A DNA stretch of 64,000 nt from Persicaria tinctoria (taxonomy: Eukaryota; Streptophyta; Magnoliopsida; Caryophyllales; Polygonaceae), in contig JBANSL010000005.1 of assembly GCA_037127255.1 (NCBI GenBank), positions 79,613,160 to 79,677,159 of the forward strand. The letters run 5' to 3'. Both the position numbers and the translations under genes were made by a program. Positions 1 through 10,639 of the stretch are shown here, in pieces. Position 1 is the stretch's first letter. The number at the start of each line of letters is the position of its first letter. The notes under the pieces were generated by a model. That model had not been told where the DNA came from. It saw only the letters and a list, made by a program, of their open reading frames with translations, and did not search any database.

Positions 1-2168
1 GCAGTAACAACATGCTCAAGGGAGACCCGCAACTCCTCATCAAAACAACTAATAACACTGGAAAGAGCATGAGGGGAGCAAGTACGAAGGGCAAACATCA
101 TCTTTGAGACACCAATACAATTCCTGAGAAGGAGCAGTTCGCATTGAGGATCATCGAGCTTCCTTACAGCCTTTAAAACCTCTAACGCCTTGTCAACTCT
201 CTTCATAACCAACCTGTTGCAGAATGTATCATTGTTACTGGCCGGTCCGCCTAACAATTTCACTCCCAATTTGGGTCTAGAAATGTTAGATGGAAACAAA
301 CCAACTTCGAAGCTCCTCACATCTTCGGTTGGCCAGAACAATTCAGTTTTCTGAATGTTAATGAATAACCCTAACTTCGGACCCTCATTGACCACAATCT
401 CCAGAGCTTTAGCAACCTCAACGGTTTCACCAGCTAAAGTACCATCATCTAAATACCAAGCATTGATATCAAGAACACATGAGGTATTGATTTTCGTGAC
501 AAGCGGATGCAGAACCAGAGCAAACAACAACGGACCTAAGGGATCACCTTGCTGCACACCTTGACAAGAACGCAAAGGGACATCCTGCCAGTAAAGACGA
601 GCAGGTTGGGCATAGCAAAATTCAACCCAAGGAGCAATAGAGGGGCAACGGGCCCGCACTTCTCGAATCAAAGCACTCCTGTCGACAAGATTAAAGGCAT
701 TAGAAAAGTCCACAAGAAGTAAGGACCTGCCACTGTCCAGACCTTTATCCACCAAAAGCCTGTTAACTGAGTGAAGGATAGCTTCACCGCCCCCAGACAC
801 ACCCACACCAAACTGGTGTGTCCCTAAATATGTGCTAAGCTCCTTGACGATGACGGAAGAAGCAACTTTGGAAACCAACCTCCTCCAAATGGACCCGACT
901 GCAATGGGACAAACACCCCCTCCCGGTTTCAACAATGGCGTGAGGGGTGCACTCGCCACAAACTCTGCAAGTACACGAGGACACAAGCCTGACAGAAAAA
1001 GATTAACAACTCTCGTGATGGCCGCAAGAAGCTCACTAGCAATGCCATCACATGCACCACTAAGAATCTCAACAAGATGCTGCGCTCTAAGACCATCCTT
1101 CCCGCAAGAAGTGCCCTTGGGGAAACTCCTAATTCTGTTGAGAACCAACTCCTGACTAACTGACAACGCAGGCACTGAAAGAGGATCAGAAGAAACAACT
1201 GGCGGGGGAGAGGTAGGGTGTTTAGCAAGAAGCTCAACAACTGTGTCATCATTTAAAGGGGCCACCCCAGAAGAAGTGAGGACTTTAATAGCCGCAGCAT
1301 AATGATCATCTCCCATTTTGCGTTTGCACTGAACCACATTCAACTCAAATTGAGACAGGTCTTTTTTCTTCTTAACTGTGTCAGAGGCGCAAGAGGTAGA
1401 CGAGATGAGTACATCCTGAACAAGGGAATGCATCCCCCCTGGCTCTCTCCACAAAGCCAAGGCAGCAGCCATAGAAGCAAACTGATCCCTCTTTCTACTA
1501 TCCGACATGCCCTTAGGGCGACCCTGCTGCGATGCCGTATTAAGAACACAAGCCGGCAGAACAAACAACTGAACCCAACAAGAAACATCCGATGGTTGAG
1601 CAATGACTTTGCAAAGAGCTTCCAGATATGCTCTTCCAAACTCAAGACGGAGCTTGAAAGGGATACTTTTGGTAGTCATAAACCGTTCTTCAAGAAAGCG
1701 CTCAAATAAATGCTTATCAAAAATCAAATCCATCGGTCTTGCATTACCAACATTATGGATAATAGGAGAGCCCCGATCACCAGAAGCTAACAAACAAGGA
1801 GAGCCGGAAGGTCTTGAAATACCATGGATGACGAACGACTCCCCATTAACACTACATCCCGGCCCGGCGATAGGAATCCCTACCCCTCCATGTTTACATG
1901 CCATTCTAACCGTGTGATTACGCAAACACAAACCACACATCCATCGACCAGCCCGTTCGAGATTAGCGACAAGCAAATCATAAACACCCACATCCGAAGA
2001 TATGACCCCCTTGTATTTGTCGACAGCCTCTGGTGTACTGAAATGCCTAGAGAGGTGATCAACAAAATATTTCGACGTGAGACCGGTGTTTGCGGGGCGA
2101 CCATCCCTACATCCTTCACTACCTCGAAAGGGGCAATGAAACCGGTCTCCTAGTTCGGATAGAGACAT
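1..2168 (-). CDS. Reverse transcriptase domain protein, non-LTR type, 3' end outside window
   Basis: An open frame of 722 codons runs from the ATG at 2168 to the left edge with no internal stop; an in-frame TGA lies three codons before this ATG. The N-terminus (about residues 9-37) has a Cys/Cys...His/His pattern like a zinc finger (CPFRGSEGC ... DHLSRHF), followed by a second CxxC...C-H cluster (RWMCGLCLRNH). The RT core follows: motif A DFSNAF near residue 486, motif B QGVQQGDPLGPLLF, and motif C YLDDG near residue 572. All catalytic aspartates are present. Such proteins are usually annotated in plants as non-LTR or R2-like reverse transcriptases; I recognise the RT but not the exact clade. 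The GC-rich stretch upstream (2170-2650) may be its leader. It stands out because the other retroelement genes here, apart from this one, are broken. It may be a young element or a retained RT gene. Confidence 0.8.
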   Translation of the reverse strand, partial: MSLSELGDRFHCPFRGSEGCRDGRPANTGLTSKYFVDHLSRHFSTPEAVDKYKGVISSDVGVYDLLVANLERAGRWMCGLCLRNHTVRMACKHGGVGIPIAGPGCSVNGESFVIHGISRPSGSPCLLASGDRGSPIIHNVGNARPMDLIFDKHLFERFLEERFMTTKSIPFKLRLEFGRAYLEALCKVIAQPSDVSCWVQLFVLPACVLNTASQQGRPKGMSDSRKRDQFASMAAALALWREPGGMHSLVQDVLISSTSCASDTVKKKKDLSQFELNVVQCKRKMGDDHYAAAIKVLTSSGVAPLNDDTVVELLAKHPTSPPPVVSSDPLSVPALSVSQELVLNRIRSFPKGTSCGKDGLRAQHLVEILSGACDGIASELLAAITRVVNLFLSGLCPRVLAEFVASAPLTPLLKPGGGVCPIAVGSIWRRLVSKVASSVIVKELSTYLGTHQFGVGVSGGGEAILHSVNRLLVDKGLDSGRSLLLVDFSNAFNLVDRSALIREVRARCPSIAPWVEFCYAQPARLYWQDVPLRSCQGVQQGDPLGPLLFALVLHPLVTKINTSCVLDINAWYLDDGTLAGETVEVAKALEIVVNEGPKLGLFINIQKTELFWPTEDVRSFEVGLFPSNISRPKLGVKLLGGPASNNDTFCNRLVMKRVDKALEVLKAVRKLDDPQCELLLLRNCIGVSKMMFALRTCSPHALSSVISCFDEELRVSLEHVVT

Positions 2169-2660
2169 ACCTGATCAACAACTCCCACCTGCGTCGTTAG
2201 TCACCAGAAATTGCGGACACCGGAACAACCCTGCACTCGCCGGTAGGCAAACTGCCACTGGCGTCGGCAGAGGGTGGGCCAAGGCGAGCACAAACAGCAC
2301 AAAAAGCACGTCGGAAACCCAAGGCGAGCACAAACAGCACGCAAGCACAAACAGCGCAAGCAGCAATCGCCCTACAACCACCACCAGTGCCGCCGCCAGT
2401 GCATCCCACAACCACCACCGATCAGAGAGAGAGAAGAGACACACCTGAGCCGCCACCGGACTGAACCGATAAGCAAGGAAGATGATGCGCGAACCACCAC
2501 GACGAGCAAACACCCGCGTCCCCAGCAACGATGATGTGTGAGGGGTCAACTCCTGCGATTCCGGCCCTCACGAATCGCGCGCCATGGAGATCGCCTTGCC
2601 CAACCGCCGAGGCCGCTGACCGCCGGAGAATGCCGGATGCTGATCGCCAAATCGCCAAAT
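2169..2660. other. GC-rich stretch upstream of the RT gene
   Basis: This roughly 490-bp stretch is much more GC-rich than its surroundings and gives overlapping short frames on both strands, none resembling a known protein. On the minus strand a GCTGTTTGTGCTCGCCTTGG-like segment is repeated twice (about 2280-2350). Its position directly before the RT start suggests a 5' untranslated or promoter region, but that is inference. Confidence 0.4.
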
Positions 2661-2667
2661 TATTTTA

Positions 2668-2668
2668 G

Positions 2669-2724
<56 letters not shown>
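2668..2724. repeat. (TTA)n microsatellite
   Basis: An uninterrupted run of TTA/TAT triplets, about 19 units. It separates the GC-rich RT leader from the AT-rich LINE remnant. Confidence 0.95.
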
Positions 2725-2726
<2 letters not shown>

Positions 2727-2859
2727 GACCGGGTTAATTTTCTATTAAAATTATTTTAGTTTTTTTATCCAACGGTAGGATTTTAGCCCATAATATTAAT
2801 AGTAATCGAGTCTAAACACTTGCAGAGGTAGGGGTGTTCAAAAATTGAGAAAGGAAAGG

Positions 2860-3800
2860 AGGACAAACATCAAGTTCAGTAAAGGAACTAGTTAAGCTAA
2901 GTGACCAATTAACGAAAGCATCAACCGCTTTATTCACTTGCCTTCTACTGTAGATGACCCTAACCTCCCTCATGTAGTAAACGAAGGCACTGGCCTATGA
3001 GATAGAAATCTTGGTTTTGGATATGATCCCTGGAGCATAACACTTCACACACTCCATTCGCATCAGTCTCCATAAGGAGACGTGGCCACCGTCACGCTGA
3101 GGCAATGCGCAACCCGTGCAAGATTGCCCATACCTCCAAAGTAAAGGCGGTGCAGATACCACATTTAAAAGTGTATGCCCTCATAAAGTTCCCATCCGAG
3201 TCTCAAAACAGACCATCGCCCCCTGCATGCCCGAGGTTACCCCTTGAGACACCATCGGTATTTAACTTAATCTAGTCCGGCAGTGGCGATGCCCGTGCGG
3301 GAGATGTCAGGGTCCTAGTCACGATTCCAAAAGAAGTGTTTGGTGCTTCAATCATGAGGGAGTTATAGACTCCGATCTGTTTCGAAGCTAAATCAGTAAA
3401 TGTAGCCACACCGTCAAAACCTTCAAAGAGTAGGTTGTTCCTGCACTTCCAAGCATACCAGATCATGTGGGTAAACAACGAGCTCCAATTGTCACCCCGA
3501 CTGATGTTGGAAAAAAAATCCACTCCTTGGTCATTGACAGCAAAGAACGAGTGAGGAAGAGATGTGTCCTGAAGTGACATCTAAGCCTCCCCTAACACTC
3601 GGGCAATCACGCAACAAATGCAAGCAAGTTTATTCCTTTATGCATCGGGGACAGGTTCCCGAAGAAGATAGTCCTCTACGCACCCGGTTGGCATTGCAAA
3701 TGATTGCATCATGGGCCACCATGTAAATGAAGAAACATACTTTTGCTACGCCCGGACCACCCAACACAACTTCCAGCTCCTCGAATGCTTGATGCAGGAG
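2860..3800 (-). pseudogene. LINE remnant: zinc-binding RT tail and RNase H
   Basis: Read on the minus strand, 3790-3590 gives a zf-RVT-like segment (FIYMVAHDAIICNANR, then C-P-R-C ... C-L-H-L-L-R-D-C) with a stop inside it. Next comes the LINE linker WYAWKCRNNLLFEG at about 3440, then an RNase H (RVT_3) start, LNTDGVSRGNLGHAGG, and a metal-site region around 3080-3120. Stops and frameshifts break the frame. This is the usual 3' half of plant L1-type elements. It is not in the same frame as, nor obviously part of, the intact RT gene on the left. Confidence 0.75.
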
Positions 3801-3999
3801 CTTAATTCTATCTTTTAGGAGCTATATTTTAGCTTGTAATTAAATATTGTTATTTTGGTATTAAGGTTTGATCTTTTTTTTTTTACTTGATGCATAAGTT
3901 TAGATAATTTAGGAAGTTCTATCTTTTATCTTAGGATATATTTAGGAAAGTTATATATTTTATCTTATGTTAGTTTTCTTCTATTTAAGCAATTATAGG
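3800..3999. other. AT-rich spacer
   Basis: AT-rich, with a repeated ATTTAGGAAGTT/ATCTTTTATCTTAGG-like phrase at about 3908-3970. No gene or clear element seen. Confidence 0.5.
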
Positions 4000-4700
4000 T
4001 AGGGGTGTGCAGAAAAACACGACACGACTGATACGCAAGAAAAAACACGAAATCGAAAAGACACGATACGAAAATGACACGAACCGCTAAAACATGATAT
4101 TAAACGGTTCATGTTCGGATCGGGCATATGCCCTAGTCGGATACCCGACAAGAACCGTTTAATTTATTTTTGGTAATATTACTAATTTACTAGTACATAG
4201 ACAGTCCCAAAAGTTTCAAAGATGTCCACTAGCTCAGTTGGTTGGGAGTGGTTAGCCCTATGCGTTCCCGCGTGTGTCAAATTAACCCAGCTTCGAATCC
4301 GGGTCCGTCTATTTTTAACGCTTCCTTCCCTTTTTTTCCGTAGGTAAAGACGTTTCGACTTAAAAAAAAACCCTAGCAATATTCGAACTCGAGACATAGG
4401 AATCGCACCTTCTTGCTGCATCAGACTGCTTCCCTCAACTATCTCTCTGGGCTTGACGAGGCGGCGATGAAAACCAAGACGGAGGCAGCGATGAGGCGGC
4501 TCACTTCCCACTTCCCAGCAAGGCGCTACCCGTTATCGAAACAAAGATCGCCTTCCACTCCGTCACAACTAGGCGGCGACGAGGTGACTCACGATGACAG
4601 AACGACGAGGCAAAGAGGCAGCTCACGACGACGACGAGGCGAAGAGATAGCAAAGCAACGATGAACGCAGTAACGGCTGTCAAGAACAAACGCATCGAAA
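4000..4700 (+). mobile_element. Partial TAGGGGTGTGCA element with tRNA-like cassette (copy C)
   Basis: It begins TAGGGGTGTGCAGAAAAACA and continues with the ACACGACACG-type repeats and CGGATACCCGAC segment seen in the copies at 19336 and 24295. At 4230-4241 there is a perfect box A (TAGCTCAGTTGG) and at 4290-4300 a box B (GCTTCGAATCC), followed by a T5 run at 4312. After that comes GC-rich, GACGA-repeat DNA that resembles the interior of the other copies only loosely. I find no matching right end (TGCACACCCCTA), so this copy is truncated; the end given is approximate. Confidence 0.7.
4222..4316 (+). other. tRNA-like Pol III box A/box B cassette in copy C
   Basis: Box A TAGCTCAGTTGG at 4230 and box B GCTTCGAATCC at 4290, separated by 48 nt, with a T5 possible terminator at 4312-4316. 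The spacing is longer than in most tRNAs and closer to tRNAs with a long variable arm. It sits about 230 bp from the element's left tip, as in the sister copies. Confidence 0.6.
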
Positions 4701-5074
4701 GCCCCAAATCTCAAACTCTCATCTCAAGCTTCAATCACAAATAAGATCAAATTGAATGTCTTTGCAGATTCTAGATCAATGTTTTCAGATCTTACCATTA
4801 TCGTCCTAGGATCCTACCATTACCATCATACCGGTAGGGCTATAATTGGTGATTAGATTATCCTCGTACCAATAAGGTATTTAAATCCTACCAATAGTTA
4901 AAAAATATTTTATCAATAGTATGAAACCTCAATTTTGAGGGAAACATACTTTATTTTTCTTGATTTAAATAGGAAAATATGGAGAAATAAATCTTCATAT
5001 ACAACAAACAACAATAATCAATATTCTACCAAATAAATCTTCATATACAACAAACAACAACAAGAATCTCAGTG

Positions 5075-5251
5075 GTGATGTCAGATTGTCAGGGATGCTA
5101 TTCCTTTTCCTCTCTCTTGCCCGAGCTTTGGCGAAGGAAGCATTTCTGCGCATGGCTTGCCACCCGGGTTGGAGTCCTTGTCACCACCTACCTTCGTGAT
5201 ATGCTTCTCCAGTCTCCCTTTCCATACTTCTCCCGTCCCTTCAAGAACAGT
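5075..5251 (-). pseudogene. SHAQKYF-class MYB-related exon relic
   Basis: On the minus strand, after a good 3' splice site (CTTTTACAG, exon from 5251), the frame reads LFLKGREKYGKGDWRSISRR then WVVTRTPTRVASHAQKCF. This is the second MYB repeat of DIVARICATA/MYBS-type 1R-MYB transcription factors, whose signature is SHAQKYF (here SHAQKCF). Those genes have an intron just before RLFL, which matches the splice site seen. After FLRQSSGKREE the frame meets a stop; a shifted frame continues RNSIPDNLTS, resembling the usual SIHDIT stretch, so there is a frameshift. The first MYB repeat is not found upstream (5260-5700). I read it as a fragment of a dead gene copy. Confidence 0.75.
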
Positions 5252-5259
5252 CTGTAAAA

Positions 5260-6102
5260 GAAGCATGGTGCATCCATTAGAGGATAAATTGCGATTTCAG
5301 TTTCAAAAGATTAGCACTTGCAGAAGCCTAATGTCAAGGAACACTATAATATCAAGAAAAGATCTATCGCAAGTGAAATTACAAAATCATGTACGAACGA
5401 TCAAACAGGACTATACAACATCTATGCCCCAAGAGTGCTGATCAACAAAGCAATTGCAGAAGCTCAAGAAATCATTATGCACGAAATGTTTCAAGTGCCC
5501 TCCAAGATGGTATTCCCTGATCAGTCCTCGCCAAGAAATACGATATAGTCTGGGGCACAAGTTAGGGCAACTCAATTATCCATTTCCTATCAGAATTTCT
5601 TTGAAAGCAGTCCGGCTCGGCAAGCCATCATATTACAACTCTCACTATATAATTTTGTAGCTCACTTTACACTCACTCTTCCTAGGATACTTGATCACTC
5701 TACACTTGCTCTCACTTGAATTGCTATGCTTGGATTGGATGATCCAAGGCAAGGCACCTATTGGCTATTTATAGCCTCATTACACCGACATTCACTTGTT
5801 ACTGCAAGAATTTTCTAGTTATCTAGCTTACTTGATACATTACATAAATGTTCTAGGCAATTGCTTCATCAATTTCTAGATTGTGGGCTGATTTTATAGC
5901 CCAAATTTGAGATCCCTTTTAGCCCATAAGAAGGGAGTCCAACACTCATGTCAAAATTACCCTTTGAGTTAAACTGTTCTATACTAGCTTATGTCGTGGA
6001 TTTGTGATCTAATTCGAGGTGTCCACAACTTCTTACCCAAGTAAATCGAAAGAAAGCAAAGCGTCATTAAATGAAACATTAATAAAAAGGTTAGGGACCG
6101 AT
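5260..6102. other. Spacer without recognisable gene
   Basis: Only short chance frames are seen, none resembling a family I know. A TATTTATAG stretch near 5762 resembles a TATA box but has no gene attached. Confidence 0.4.
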
Positions 6103-6119
6103 GGATGCAATTTAACCCC

Positions 6120-6217
6120 TTGAATTGGTAAATAAAGAGCGGTCATTCCGGGGTTCGAACCGGGGACCTATGACTATTATCCACAAGTCCTTTCCGGTGA
6201 GCCATTCCGGAATGGTT
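6120..6217 (-). mobile_element. tRNA-derived SINE with 17-bp target duplication
   Basis: A 98-bp insertion lies between two exact copies of GGATGCAATTTAACCCC (6103-6119 and 6218-6234). On the minus strand it contains a box A-like TGGCTCACCGG and a perfect box B GGTTCGAACCC, and ends CTCTTTATTTACCAATTCAA without a long poly(A). A long target duplication with tRNA promoter boxes is typical of a SINE. A 5'-truncated copy of the same family is at 39278-39319. Confidence 0.85.
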
Positions 6218-6234
6218 GGATGCAATTTAACCCC

Positions 6235-7128
6235 AATAAAAGGAACAAAACAGCTGTATAATGGTGAATATATAGTAAGAGGATATACCAAACTTGACAT
6301 AAACAAGCCCATTTCCATGTGCCATGTGAGATATATGATCACTTGTAGCAAACTAATCCATCTGCTTTGCCTAATGCCAGCCTCAGCCTCTACATTCTCT
6401 CTCTCCCTCTCGCCCACACACTCAACCCCTCAACTGTGACCTTCCAGCTGAAAGTTCATTCCATTGTGCCTAATTCCTCACCCAACCCTCTTTCTCTCTT
6501 AGCTACCCACCAAACATTTCACCATACCCATATCTGGCCCAACCTTTCTCCCATCTTTGCTTGCCATGAGTATCAACCGAGTAGCTTAATCGAAAAAGCA
6601 TCCGGCTGTTCATCCATCACCATTCCTTCACAAGCCTCGTCTTTCGACACTAGGGTTCCGAACTTCCACGAAACATGTCGGTGTGTGAGCATTAGCTCAA
6701 ATGGGGAAATGCCATGGACACTAGATTTGCACTTGCTAAGTGGTGCATCACTTGTCAATTGATCGAATATATACCAAACAGAAGTGATCAAATATATACC
6801 AAAATGCCTATTCATAGTCTCAAATGGTTGTACACATTTATATACAATCACTATTAGATCGACCCAAAACGACCGAAACACATTTTGGAGGAGACGACGA
6901 AACTAAGCCCCTTTACTAAGGGCGGACACTAACCTATATGACTTCAAAACAGAGCGAGTATGACGAGCTTATCCAAGTTTCGTAGCTTGTCACCACAACT
7001 AACAATAGCTATACCGTCTTAAGACCGAGTACATATAACTTATAGTCAAGAACTGATATCATACAAGGACCAATTTGCTCTTTGGATTTGATCAACAAAA
7101 CAAAATGTACAAATTCCGCACTAAATCA
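6235..7128. other. Downstream region of the MYC2-like gene
   Basis: About 900 bp without a supported gene. It includes a pyrimidine-rich stretch (6390-6560). The part next to 7128 should include the 3' untranslated region of the bHLH gene. No transposon termini noticed. Confidence 0.4.
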
Positions 7129-9060
7129 TCACCGGTTATCCGAAACTTTGGCTTCTAAGACCATCCGAAGATGATCGGGGCTGTAGAACCGGTTAGCCAT
7201 CTTCACGCTGGTTTGCTGGATCATAAGATCGTTAACAACCGAAATACTAGCATGTGTGACCTCCAAGTCGAGCTCCTTCAATGCCACCATCAGCCTCGCA
7301 GCGGGGTGGTTCCTCTTGCCGCAGTTCATTCTAACCATTGCATCCCTCCCTATGATCTGCACATCGATATCCAAATCAACCTGCTTAGCACTGCCACAGG
7401 TCGGGATCTTGTTGTCCTGCTCCGATTGAGTTTGTTTCGGCATGGATCCTCCAATGGATAGCCTCGATTGATCTCGGTTGGCTAAGATCTCGGTCTTCAA
7501 GCATTGCACCTGGCTCGCCAGGGTCTCCTTGTCGGATTCCGTCTTCTGGAGCTTCGATTTGAGGTCGTTGATGTAGGAGATTGCGTCGCCCAAGAGGGAG
7601 GCTTTGTCCATTTTCGACACGTTGGGGACGACGGCGCGGAGGGCATAGAACCGCTGGTTGAGCTTCTCCCTCCTCTGCCTCTCGGCCTCAACATGGTTCA
7701 GCGGCTCCTCCCGGCCGTTTGCCGGTTTCCGGCCTCTCTTCCTGGGGCGTTTCTCGGGGTCCACCACGCGGCTGCTTTCGGCTTCCTTCACCACCGAAGC
7801 TTCCAAGTCGGAGTGATCGTCGGAGTCCACTATGCCAACTGCGCTCGACTTCACCGCCATGGAAGACGGAGCCATCACCCTCGAAGCGCTGAACGAGAGG
7901 ATTCCTTCGTCTACGCTTCCCTTCGACGGTGGAGGCGATGACCTCTTCTTGCTGCTAATGGTGTTCTTAGTGTTGTATTCCACCGCCGGAAGATTCGCCG
8001 AATTCGACCTCTTGCTCTCCGCAAAGTTGACCATCTCTCCCGATTGCGGTTTCGTGGCGAAATCGTAGAAATTCAACTCCTTCCTAGAGAATCCCTGGTG
8101 GTGTTGATGATTTGGACCCTCGACCAATCCGCTGGATGCCTGAACCCCCAATTTCGCCGGCTGATGGTGATGGCTCGCCATTGAAATCGAAATCGAATTC
8201 GAGCCGTTAGGAATCGAGGTCTCCCGCCAGGAGGCGGCAATCGATGATGAGGGATCGCTGATCCACATGTTGCTGGGGTCGTTCTCGCCCTCTTCAGGCG
8301 CCGCCGTCACCTGCGGCTGCGGAATTGGAATCGGAATCGGAATTGTTTCCGAAGCAGATCCCAAGTTGAAGAGAACCCTAACTTCGTTGAGGAGGAGGGA
8401 GGAGTAGTAGATGAGGTCGGTGGAGCCCAATTCGAGGACGCCGGAGGGGGTGGGGATGCAGACGATGGTCTGAATCCCGAAAGCGGCGCCTTGCCGGGCC
8501 CGGTCCCAGGGGGATCCGGCAAGGCGATCCAAGCCGGAGGCCCAGATGTGGCTGGAACCGGACAAGAAAGCCTGGCCGGGGAGGTCGACGCCAAAGGGGA
8601 AGGCCTGAGTCATAGAGATGAGGAAGAACCACTCGGTATCAGTAACGTCGTCCTCAACGGCGTCGTTTCGGGGGGAGCCGGAGCCAGCGATGAGGGAGTT
8701 GAGCTCGCGGAGGACCTTGCGCCTGTGCTCCTGCTCGGCGGGGTTGAGAGCCCTGTTATTGACGCCGCCGGAGTTGTTGTTGTTGCTGCCGCTGTTGTTG
8801 TTGTTGTAGTAGCCGTCGCCCCAGCCTAGGAGAGGGTGGCCGGAGGGGTCGAGGTTGGACTGCCAGAAGATGGCGTAGGTCCAGCTCTCCCTGGCGCCGT
8901 CGATGAGAGACTGGAGGCGCTGCTGGAGGGAGTCCTGGCTGAGCATGTCGGCCGCAGTCGGGATCTGAAGGTGGGAGGGGGTCGGGGGGTTGTAGAATGA
9001 GGAGGAGGCGGAGGAGTCGAAGGGGGTGAAGGAGTCATCGGAGCTCCAAAGATTCATCAA
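7129..9060 (-). CDS. MYC2: MYC2-type bHLH transcription factor
   Basis: An intronless 643-residue protein, close to the usual MYC2 length. Residues 43-236 are the bHLH-MYC N-terminal domain, including the JAZ-interaction region ([18 protein letters not shown], then [20 protein letters not shown]), followed by the acidic EGENDPS-MWISDP segment. The bHLH domain is at about 450-505: [20 protein letters not shown] with the His-Glu-Arg DNA contacts, then [21 protein letters not shown] nuclear-localisation-like [14 protein letters not shown] stretch precedes it. An ACT-like domain closes the protein (about 560-640). The family binds G-box DNA (CACGTG), is repressed by JAZ proteins and activates jasmonate responses in the nucleus. 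A 7-residue IP repeat near 240 and a poly-Asn run near 86 are local peculiarities. MYC3 or MYC4 orthology is possible; family membership is near certain. Confidence 0.96.
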   Translation of the reverse strand: MMNLWSSDDSFTPFDSSASSSFYNPPTPSHLQIPTAADMLSQDSLQQRLQSLIDGARESWTYAIFWQSNLDPSGHPLLGWGDGYYNNNNSGSNNNNSGGVNNRALNPAEQEHRRKVLRELNSLIAGSGSPRNDAVEDDVTDTEWFFLISMTQAFPFGVDLPGQAFLSGSSHIWASGLDRLAGSPWDRARQGAAFGIQTIVCIPTPSGVLELGSTDLIYYSSLLLNEVRVLFNLGSASETIPIPIPIPQPQVTAAPEEGENDPSNMWISDPSSSIAASWRETSIPNGSNSISISMASHHHQPAKLGVQASSGLVEGPNHQHHQGFSRKELNFYDFATKPQSGEMVNFAESKRSNSANLPAVEYNTKNTISSKKRSSPPPSKGSVDEGILSFSASRVMAPSSMAVKSSAVGIVDSDDHSDLEASVVKEAESSRVVDPEKRPRKRGRKPANGREEPLNHVEAERQRREKLNQRFYALRAVVPNVSKMDKASLLGDAISYINDLKSKLQKTESDKETLASQVQCLKTEILANRDQSRLSIGGSMPKQTQSEQDNKIPTCGSAKQVDLDIDVQIIGRDAMVRMNCGKRNHPAARLMVALKELDLEVTHASISVVNDLMIQQTSVKMANRFYSPDHLRMVLEAKVSDNR

Positions 9061-9141
9061 TTCCGGCGGAGGGGAGGATTCGGCGGCTGTAAAGTGTTAA
9101 GGAAGGATGGAAAAATGTGAGATAGAGAGAGGGGAAAAAAA

Positions 9142-9147
9142 CACGTG
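9142..9147. promoter_or_regulatory. G-box CACGTG upstream of MYC2
   Basis: CACGTG lies 82 bp before the start codon of the MYC2-like gene, in its presumed 5' leader or core promoter. MYC2 proteins bind this element, so self-regulation is possible. A six-base site can occur by chance. Confidence 0.5.
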
Positions 9148-9919
9148 GGGGTGATAAAACACGAGGCGGCCGTGCAGAGGCGTAAAATGTGTGGAAGGAG
9201 GAGGAGAAGAAGAGGAATTGTGAATTTTGGGGGCGCTCCCGTGTTTTAATACTTTATTTTATTATGGATTGAATTTCTGCTGATTTTTTTATAACGCTAA
9301 AAAAAAGGGTCAGGTGATTTCTTCGAACCGCGTCTTTCTTTTCTTTTTTTTTTATTTAATGTTGTTTACTTCCATTAAAAAAACATAAGTCATTTTATAC
9401 ATTTAGAAATAAATTTAAAAAATCATAAATTTATTCTATTTATACCACTCATTAATTATCCACAACTCTCCCAACTAATAAAATTTGAACAAAAAGTCAA
9501 AAAACAACATTTCACATATTTCAACACCCAGAAAAACTAAAATGATTTTAAAGCACTTTTTTAGCATTTGGGTCAAAGTCGGTTTTAGAAATTTCTAAAC
9601 AACTCTTACTCCCTTAAAATCTACTGATAAAATATATGGAGTATTTCTTAATTTTTTTTAATACAATTTTCATACTCATTACAAATAATTATCAAATTAT
9701 TTTAAACAATTACGGAGTAAAATTTTATACTGATCTAAGATTTTTCTATTAGACCTTAAATTTGGATTTTTTTAAAAAAAATATTTAGTTTAGCTTTTTT
9801 TTAAATTAGATTATTAGGGTCGCTTGCCTTTTTTAGGGAATCTTTCCCAATTTAGAATCTTGTTATATGCCCTTAGAAGATAAGATAGAAAAATCATACA
9901 ATCTACTAGGTATTTAAAC
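9148..9919. other. AT-rich upstream region of MYC2
   Basis: The purine-rich first 100 bp gives way to AT-rich DNA (9240-9830). No coding potential or element termini seen. It should contain the distal promoter of the bHLH gene. Confidence 0.4.
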
Positions 9920-10330
9920 TTAGTTCGATCCCCTGGTATCCGAGGGTGAGAAGACAAGGTCACGGATACAATTCGGTCTTTCATCAAACACGATAAATGA
10001 ATCCTGGCCTTCATTTGGATAGCCACATTAGCAAGCACATCTGCTGCACCACTGACTTGTCTAAGAACTTGTCGGAGTTGCACCTCCCATTGTGCACTTC
10101 TGATAAGTTGTGCGCCTACACTGGTCCAGGATCTGCCGGTTTGCATGAACGGGATCTCCATCATCCGCCAGCTTCCTAAGTATGTTTGCGTTGTCCATTT
10201 CCAACACCAATTTGAGGACCCCCATGTCCCGTGCTACCGTCAATCCGTGTAGGACTGCCCAGGCCTCAGCCCTGTCCGCTGAACAGTACCTGCATTTGAA
10301 GGCGAAGGCCTTCTTGAAAGCTTTTTAAAT
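9920..10330 (-). pseudogene. Retroelement RNase H remnant
   Basis: The minus strand from about 10320 reads FKCRYCSADRAEAWAVLHGL then TVARDMGVLKLVLEMDNANI. This is the Glu-containing helix and following Asp strand of the plant LINE RNase H (RVT_3) domain. A shifted frame and stops follow. Part of a decayed LINE-like element. Confidence 0.65.
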
Positions 10331-10639
10331 TATTACTTTACTTTTCCACTTTATTGAAAACAACAACTAACAAATCATTAATCATTACAAGTGTAAATTT
10401 GGAAAGTGAACACCAAAATACCTAAAACGACATATTTTTATTAACAAGATTTTACTTCTAAAACGACATGTTTTTCTTAACGGGGGAATAATTAAGAGTA
10501 TAAAAATGAATTTTTTATTTTTTTTTTAAATGTGAAAATGATATGTTTTGCTTAAATATTGATGGTCTAAATATATTTTTTTATAAAAAACTAAAATAAT
10601 TCTTATGAATGTCATTAAACATATTATTATACTTTTGTT
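10331..10639. other. AT-rich spacer
   Basis: AT-rich DNA with a twice-repeated AAAACGACATGTTTTT-like phrase (about 10424 and 10458). Nothing else noticed. Confidence 0.4.

Noticed and set aside
2827..2842. TAGGGGTGTTCA as another left tip of the TAGGGGTGTGCA family
   Set aside because: One base differs and none of the subterminal CGACACG blocks or the tRNA-like cassette follows.
5318..5548. Plus-strand frame with a YNIYAPRV-like peptide, considered as a carboxypeptidase exon
   Set aside because: The resemblance is limited to a few residues and no catalytic region follows.
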